Source of the DNA: DAOUAT01 sp964551735
GTDB lineage: Bacteria; Chloroflexota; Anaerolineae; CG2-30-64-16
Reading direction: 5' to 3'
DNA length: 10,025 bases
Assembly (NCBI GenBank): GCA_964551735.1
Contig: CAZKEF010000084.1
Span: 1-10,025 of the forward strand
Of the stretch, positions 6,324 through 10,025 are shown piece by piece. The translations under genes and the position numbers were made by a program. Numbering within the stretch: position 1 is the stretch's first letter; each line of letters opens with the position of its first letter. Under the pieces are notes generated by a model, which was not told the origin of the DNA, searched no databases, and was given only the letters and a program-made list of their open reading frames with translations.

Positions 6324-6368
6324 GCGCAGTGCGCATGCTTTGCATAAGCGGAACGCATCGGCCTGCGC
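6324..6368 (+). terminator. weak GC-rich stem-loop after gdhA (possible terminator)
   Basis: GCGCAG (6324-6329) pairs with CTGCGC (6363-6368). Between them CGCATGC (6332-6338) can pair with GCAT (6342-6345) and GCG (6348-6350) across the loop TTT with a two-base bulge. It begins 27 bp after the gdhA stop, but the stem is discontinuous and no T-run follows. The rest of the spacer up to 6419 shows nothing recognisable. Confidence 0.2.
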
Positions 6369-6419
6369 TGCAGAGTTGAAAGAGGCAGCCCCCGTGCTCC
6401 CTGCCCCTAAAGTGAAACG

Positions 6420-6453
6420 CGTACGCGGCCAACTCGCGGGTTGGCCGCGTACG
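6420..6453 (+). repeat. 34-nt perfect inverted repeat upstream of the MOSC operon
   Basis: The 14-nt arms CGTACGCGGCCAAC (6420-6433) and GTTGGCCGCGTACG (6440-6453) are exact reverse complements around TCGCGG. This is the strongest hairpin in the window. It could terminate transcription from gdhA, although no U-tract follows, or act as a protein-binding operator, because its right arm contains the likely -35 box (6441-6446) of the next operon. Confidence 0.85.
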
Positions 6454-6470
6454 GCTGTACGTGGTAGAAT
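6441..6470 (+). promoter_or_regulatory. candidate extended -10 promoter of the MOSC-hydrolase operon
   Basis: TAGAAT at 6465-6470 (5 of 6 to TATAAT) is preceded by TG at 6462-6463, giving TGGTAGAAT, an extended -10. The -35 candidate TTGGCC at 6441-6446 (4 of 6) is 18 nt upstream and lies inside the right arm of the inverted repeat. Transcription would begin near 6477, with a leader of about 38 nt. Confidence 0.5.
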
Positions 6471-6514
6471 CTCAGGCCAGGTATCCATCACAGGTTTATG
6501 GAGGCTAGTCCGCA

Positions 6515-7165
6515 ATGCAACTTCTCAGCATCAACATCGGCGCTGCGCGCGTCCTTGATGAAACCCGGCCGCACGATCTTACCGGCATCTACAAGGAGCC
6601 GGTAGCCGGGCCAGTGCGCGTGACCCGCGCCGGCCTGCCCGGCGATACGATTATCAGCGCCCAACACCACGGCGGGCCGGACCAGGCGCTTTACATCTAC
6701 GGCGGCGCGGATTACGCGTGGTGGGCGGCTGAGCTGGGACACATGCCGGCGCCCGGCACCTTCGGCGAAAACCTGACGATCAACGGTCTGGAGAGCGGGC
6801 CACTTGTCATTGGCGATCGTCTGCGCATCGGCGATGTCTATTTGGAGGTGGCCGCGCCTCGCATCCCGTGCGACACCTTCGCCCGCCGCATGGGTGATCC
6901 GAGCTTCGTGGCGCGGTTCCGTGTTGCCGAGCGGCCAGGCGTCTACTGTCGCGTGATCCGGGAAGGAATGATCCAGGCCGGCGATCCGGTGATGGTGGAG
7001 GCATATGATGGCGACCCCGTGACGATCGCAGAAGTCTTCCGCGATTACTACGCGGCCGACCGTTCGTTGGCCGACATCTACCGCTTTCTGGCAGCGCCGC
7101 TCGCCGAACGTTTCCGGGAAAAGAAACAACGACAGATGCGCGCCGCGTTACGCTGCGAAGGATAA
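6515..7165 (+). CDS. MOSC domain protein, YiiM-like
   Basis: Predicted 216-residue soluble protein with a MOSC domain, the fold shared with the C-terminus of molybdenum-cofactor sulfurase. Visible hallmarks are QHHGGPDQALYIY (H51-H52), FGENLT at 83-88, VIGDRLRIGDVYLEV, and PRIPCDTFA with the conserved cysteine C119. Overall length and motif order resemble E. coli YiiM, which takes part in detoxifying N-hydroxylated base analogues together with molybdenum cofactor. A comparable molybdenum-dependent redox or sulfur-carrier role is inferred, not shown. The C-terminal part (about 165-216) is predicted helical and ends basic. GGAGG at 6500-6504, ten bases before ATG 6515, supports the start. The gene is followed after 14 bp by the serine hydrolase, so the two are probably co-transcribed. 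Confidence 0.88.
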   Translation: MQLLSINIGAARVLDETRPHDLTGIYKEPVAGPVRVTRAGLPGDTIISAQHHGGPDQALYIYGGADYAWWAAELGHMPAPGTFGENLTINGLESGPLVIGDRLRIGDVYLEVAAPRIPCDTFARRMGDPSFVARFRVAERPGVYCRVIREGMIQAGDPVMVEAYDGDPVTIAEVFRDYYAADRSLADIYRFLAAPLAERFREKKQRQMRAALRCEG

Positions 7166-7179
7166 CACCGAGGTATATC

Positions 7180-8649
7180 ATGGAAGGCACTGTGCTTCTT
7201 CCGCGTACCACTCCTGAAGCCCAAGGCATCCCATCGGCCGCCATACATGCGTTCCTCCAGGCTGCCGTGCAGAACGATTGTGGGCTGCACAGCTTCATGC
7301 TGCTGCGCCACGGCCACGTGGTCGCCGAAGGCTGGTGGGCACCCTACGGGCCAGACGACCCACACATGCTTTTTTCGTTGAGCAAGAGCTTCACCTCAAC
7401 CGCGGTCGGCCTGGCCGTAGCCGAGGGCCGGCTTTCCGTGGACGATCCTGTGCTGAAGTTCTTCCCGGCCGAGGCGCCGCGCAAGCCGAGTGCCAACTTG
7501 GCCGCTATGCGGGTGAGGCATCTGCTCTCCATGTCCACCGGGCATGATCACGACACCACTGAGCACCTCCACAAACGCAAGGATGGCGACTGGCCGCGGG
7601 CGTTCCTGGCCCGTCCGGTGGCCCATCCGCCGGGCACGCACTTCCTTTACAACACCGGTGCGACCTATATGCTGTCGGCCATCGTACAGCGGAACACCGG
7701 GCAGACGCTGCTGGAATACCTGCGGCCGCGGCTCTTGGAGCCGTTGGGCATCGCTGGTGCCACGTGGGAGACTTGCCCGCGCGGGGTCAATACCGGCGGC
7801 TTTGGGCTCAGCATCAGGACTGAGGATATCGCGCGGTTCGGCCAGCTTTACTTGCAGCGGGGCGCCTGGCAGGGGCGCCAGCTCGTGCCTGAAGCCTGGG
7901 TGGCAGAGGCATCAGCCAAGCATGTTCCCAACGATGCAAACACCGAGGCTGACTGGCAGCAGGGTTACGGCTATCAGTTCTGGCGCTGCCGGCACGGCGC
8001 GTATCGCGGGGACGGCGCGTTCGGCCAGTTTTGCGTGATCCTGCCTGAGCAGGACGCGGTCGTCGCCATCACCGCCGGCACACCGGATATGCAGCGAGTG
8101 CTGAATCTGGTTTGGGAGCACCTGCTGCCGGCGATGGGGCCCGCGGCGCTATCCCCAGATAACCTGGCCAACGCGGCGCTGCAGGACAAGCTGGCCCACT
8201 TGATTTTGCCGGCGGCGTCGGGCGCAGCCACCGCCGCGTTGGCAGCCGATGTGACCGGCTGGTGGTATGCGTTTGACGGGCCGCGCAAGCCGTGGCAGGC
8301 GCTGGCGTTTGATTTCCATGACGGCCACGCGCTGTGCCGCGTGCGCGATCGGTTCGGTGAGCACCAGCTAGCCTGCGGACAGGGAGATTGGGTCAAGGGG
8401 ATCACCGACTGGAATCTGATCAGGTTGCGCGACGAGCGCCGGGTCGAGCCGCTACCGGTTGCTGCGAGCGGCGCATGGACGGCCCCCAACACCTATGAGA
8501 TTAAAGTCGTCTTCTACATGACGCCTTTCTGCTTCACCTTGACGAGCAAGTTCATTCGTGGCAAACTGTTGGTGCGAACCAGGATGAATGTGTCCTTTGG
8601 CCAGACCGAATTCCCGCAGTTGACCGGTCAGAGCGTCGAAGCGCCCTGA
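7180..8649 (+). CDS. serine hydrolase of the beta-lactamase / penicillin-binding-protein-like family
   Basis: Predicted 489-residue hydrolase of the class C beta-lactamase-related family (COG1680-type), which includes esterases, D-aminopeptidases and transpeptidase-like proteins. The nucleophile motif SxxK is S66-L-S-K69 (FSLSKSFTS). The second motif, normally Y-x-N, is at Y157-N158 in FLYNTGATY. The third active-site strand is the region RGDGAFGQF (276-284), where KTG or HxG stands in better-known members. A C-terminal region of about 150 residues, from roughly 330 on, follows the catalytic domain and is predicted beta-rich; similar extensions occur in this family with poorly known roles. 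No signal peptide or lipobox is seen, so it is probably cytoplasmic, which argues against cell-wall or antibiotic substrates. A weak ribosome site, CGAGG at 7169-7173, lies six bases before ATG 7180. Substrate cannot be predicted, and an antibiotic-resistance role should not be assumed. Confidence 0.85.
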   Translation: MEGTVLLPRTTPEAQGIPSAAIHAFLQAAVQNDCGLHSFMLLRHGHVVAEGWWAPYGPDDPHMLFSLSKSFTSTAVGLAVAEGRLSVDDPVLKFFPAEAPRKPSANLAAMRVRHLLSMSTGHDHDTTEHLHKRKDGDWPRAFLARPVAHPPGTHFLYNTGATYMLSAIVQRNTGQTLLEYLRPRLLEPLGIAGATWETCPRGVNTGGFGLSIRTEDIARFGQLYLQRGAWQGRQLVPEAWVAEASAKHVPNDANTEADWQQGYGYQFWRCRHGAYRGDGAFGQFCVILPEQDAVVAITAGTPDMQRVLNLVWEHLLPAMGPAALSPDNLANAALQDKLAHLILPAASGAATAALAADVTGWWYAFDGPRKPWQALAFDFHDGHALCRVRDRFGEHQLACGQGDWVKGITDWNLIRLRDERRVEPLPVAASGAWTAPNTYEIKVVFYMTPFCFTLTSKFIRGKLLVRTRMNVSFGQTEFPQLTGQSVEAP

Positions 8650-8651
8650 CC
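8626..8651 (+). terminator. hairpin spanning the serine hydrolase stop codon
   Basis: GGTCAG (8626-8631) pairs with CTGACC (8646-8651) and, past an A/C mismatch, GCG (8633-8635) pairs with CGC (8642-8644) around the loop TCGAAG. The TGA stop (8647-8649) lies inside the 3' arm. The 5' arm is also half of a perfect 10-bp palindrome, TGACCGGTCA (8621-8630), so two alternative pairings are possible. No U-tract follows, so intrinsic termination is uncertain. Confidence 0.35.
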
Positions 8652-8658
8652 CAAATCA

Positions 8659-8687
8659 TTGTCGTACTCTGCCTTTGTTAGTACAAT
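8659..8687 (+). promoter_or_regulatory. promoter of the dehydrogenase/CoA-transferase operon
   Basis: TTGTCG at 8659-8664 (4 of 6) and TACAAT at 8682-8687 (5 of 6) are separated by exactly 17 nt. This is the best promoter-like sequence in the window, and its surroundings are AT-rich compared with the genes. Transcription would start near 8694, giving a leader of about 54 nt with no obvious structure. Confidence 0.6.
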
Positions 8688-8747
8688 ATCACCAGTTTAC
8701 TCAGTTATCAACCTACCCATCACCAGCCCTCAACGAGGAGGCACTTC

Positions 8748-9839
8748 ATGGACATCGGTATCCCCAAACAACGACGCCCGTTCGATTATCGGGCCGGCTT
8801 GACCCCGATGGGGGTAAGGATCTTAACCAGCCTGGGTCATCGCGTCTACGTGGAGCGGGACGCAGGACAGGGCAGCGGCTTCGAAGATGAGCTGTATCGC
8901 CAGGCCGGTGCTCAGATCGTGTACTCGATCGAGGAGGTCTATGGCCGCGCCGAGATGATCTTGACCGTGTCACGGCCGTTGCTCCCCGAATTCGAGTTGC
9001 TGCGTGAAGGGCATATCTTGTGCGGTTTCCTGCACATGGCCGTGGCGCACCCGCGTAAGATCGAAATCCTGCTGGAACGCAAAGTGACGGCCATCGCGTA
9101 CGAGACGATCCAGGACACCGATGGCCACCTGCCGGTATTGACCGCTGCCAGCCAGATCGCGGGCCGGATGATCGCGTCCATCGCGGCCCAGTTGCTGCAA
9201 AACCATGAGGGTGGGCACGGCATCCTGATCGGCGGCGTGCCGGGTGTGCCGGCGGCCAATGTGGTGATCCTGGGCGCGGGTATTGTAGGCACCAACGCGG
9301 CGAAGGTGTTCGAGGCCATGGGGGCCAATCTCTATGTCCTGGACACCGACCTGCGTAAGTTGCAGAACCTTGAAGACCAGGGGTCGAAGGCGCACACCAT
9401 CGTCGCGCACGACTTCAACATCGCCAAGGCCGTCAAGCGCGCCGATGTGTTGGTGGGCGCAGTCCTGATCCCTGGTGCGCGAGCGCCCCACGTCGTTACT
9501 CGCGAGATGGTGCGTACCATGAAGCCGCGCTCGGTGATCATGGATGTCTCCATTGACCAGGGTGGTTGTGTGGAGACCAGCCGGCCCACCACCTATCAAA
9601 GCCCGACCTTCATGGAAGAGGGTGTGATCCATTATTGCGTACCAAACATGACCGGCGTGGTGGCGCGGACAACCACCCATGCGTTCAACAACGCGGCCTG
9701 GCCCTACGTCCTGGAGATCGCACAGAAGGGACTGGATATGGCGCTCATCGGCGATCCCGCCCTGCGACAGGGACTGAACACCCACAACGGCGCTATCGTC
9801 CATCCTGCCCTGCGTGAATCGCTGGAGGGTGTTGTATGA
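8748..9839 (+). CDS. alanine dehydrogenase-family protein with altered substrate site
   Basis: Predicted 363-residue NAD-dependent dehydrogenase of the alanine dehydrogenase/transhydrogenase-alpha family, aligned here with Mycobacterium tuberculosis Ald from memory. The first 100 residues align without gaps: R15 (FDYRAGLTP) and H96 (FLHMA) are kept, and D270 in SIDQGG falls at the same number. The Rossmann motif GAGIVG is at 176-181 and D199 ends the next strand, indicating NAD. However, the substrate-binding K75 is S75: the KVKEP segment reads TVSRP. The Ser-Glu of MSEVAGR is Ser-Gln (ASQIAGR), and NMP reads NMT. Canonical alanine dehydrogenase (alanine to pyruvate plus ammonia) therefore seems doubtful; another amino or oxo acid, or a non-catalytic role, is possible. 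It has no transhydrogenase membrane part. GAGGAGG at 8735-8741, six bases before ATG 8748, sets the start. The stop overlaps the next gene by ATGA, so the products are probably made together. Confidence 0.82.
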   Translation: MDIGIPKQRRPFDYRAGLTPMGVRILTSLGHRVYVERDAGQGSGFEDELYRQAGAQIVYSIEEVYGRAEMILTVSRPLLPEFELLREGHILCGFLHMAVAHPRKIEILLERKVTAIAYETIQDTDGHLPVLTAASQIAGRMIASIAAQLLQNHEGGHGILIGGVPGVPAANVVILGAGIVGTNAAKVFEAMGANLYVLDTDLRKLQNLEDQGSKAHTIVAHDFNIAKAVKRADVLVGAVLIPGARAPHVVTREMVRTMKPRSVIMDVSIDQGGCVETSRPTTYQSPTFMEEGVIHYCVPNMTGVVARTTTHAFNNAAWPYVLEIAQKGLDMALIGDPALRQGLNTHNGAIVHPALRESLEGVV

Positions 9840-10025
9840 AGGGCATTTCCTACCACAGCAAACTTTGCTCGGCCGATCAGGCGGTGCAGGCGATTAAATC
9901 ACACGACCGCATCTTCATGACCGGCAATTGCTCGGTGCCCAAGGAACTGCTCGGCGCCCTGGTGCGCCGAGCGCCGCAGTTGGAGGATGTCGAGATCTGC
10001 CAGGTGCTCACCATCGGCCCGGCCG
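9836..10025 (+). CDS. acetyl-CoA hydrolase / 4-hydroxybutyrate CoA-transferase family protein (N-terminal part)
   Basis: The first 63 codons are in the window; the gene continues past the right edge. The sequence begins MKGISYHSKLCSADQAVQAIK and continues with DRIFMTGNCSVPKELLGALVRRAPQLEDVEICQVLTIGPA. This is the typical start of acetyl-CoA hydrolase/transferase proteins (Cat1/Ach1/4-hydroxybutyrate CoA-transferase type), where family members have SAEEAV..IKSGDRVFIGGG..P..LL.AL..RA..L..VEI..L.T.G. These enzymes move CoA between carboxylic acids in fermentation; the catalytic glutamate lies further on and is not visible. The usual glycine-rich turn reads TGNCS here. ATG 9836 overlaps the previous stop in ATGA, and GGAGGG at 9824-9829 is six bases upstream, which strongly supports translational coupling to the dehydrogenase-like gene. 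The acid it uses cannot be told from this fragment. Confidence 0.75.
   Translation, partial: MKGISYHSKLCSADQAVQAIKSHDRIFMTGNCSVPKELLGALVRRAPQLEDVEICQVLTIGPA

Noticed and set aside
6294..6558. Small open frames on both strands in the gdhA-MOSC spacer
   Set aside because: They run through the inverted repeat and promoter, lack ribosome sites and show no recognisable protein pattern.
7180..8649. Antibiotic-resistance beta-lactamase
   Set aside because: No signal peptide, non-standard second and third motifs and a long C-terminal extension fit a general serine hydrolase instead.
8970..9803. 277-codon minus-strand open frame opposite the dehydrogenase gene
   Set aside because: His/Arg/Gly-rich antisense shadow of a well-supported gene with a promoter and ribosome site on the + strand.
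122..10025. A nitrogen-metabolism island joining thrC, gdhA and the dehydrogenase-like gene
   Set aside because: These genes are separated by unrelated genes and have their own spacers with promoters or hairpins, so there is no evidence of joint control.

Overview
The window is GC-rich bacterial chromosomal DNA with seven apparently complete genes and the start of an eighth, all on the + strand. No RNA genes, insertion sequences, integrases, phage genes or CRISPR arrays are visible. The gene set, the short-period tandem repeats inside and beside a housekeeping gene, and the hairpin-rich intergenic spacers suggest a Chloroflexota bacterium, perhaps Anaerolineae or Caldilineae. This taxonomic guess comes from recalled family flavour, not from a search.

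Layout. 1-121: leader with a plausible promoter. 122-1510: pyridoxal-phosphate threonine synthase (thrC) with an N-terminal zinc-ribbon-like segment. It carries two in-frame low-complexity arrays, one of 7-nt and one of 8-nt units, and a third array forms its stop codon. 1674-3935: BglX-type family 3 glycoside hydrolase without a signal peptide. 4058-4846: lipoprotein made of two tandem META (HslJ-like) domains. 5041-6297: glutamate dehydrogenase with all catalytic residues in family spacing. 6515-7165 and 7180-8649: a MOSC-domain protein and a beta-lactamase-fold serine hydrolase, 14 bp apart and probably one transcript. 8748-9839: an alanine-dehydrogenase-family protein, overlapping by ATGA a gene at 9836 for an acetyl-CoA hydrolase/4-hydroxybutyrate CoA-transferase family protein that runs off the window.

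Several genes belong to amino-acid and central carbon metabolism: threonine synthesis, glutamate deamination or ammonia assimilation, an alanine-dehydrogenase-like enzyme, a CoA-transferase and a beta-glucosidase. They look like separate transcription units except for the MOSC/hydrolase pair and the dehydrogenase/CoA-transferase pair. Most intergenic spacers contain a strong inverted repeat. Two are notable: a 34-nt perfect inverted repeat (14-bp arms) overlapping the likely -35 element of the MOSC operon, and a 24-nt perfect palindrome in the glutamate dehydrogenase leader.

The best candidate for undescribed biology is the pair at the right end. The alanine-dehydrogenase homologue keeps R15, H96, D270 and the NAD-binding fold. 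However, the substrate-binding lysine at position 75 is Ser (KVKEP has become TVSRP), and a conserved Glu is Gln. It is translationally coupled to a CoA-transferase, so it may be an NAD-dependent enzyme with a substrate other than pyruvate/alanine, working with a CoA-transferase.
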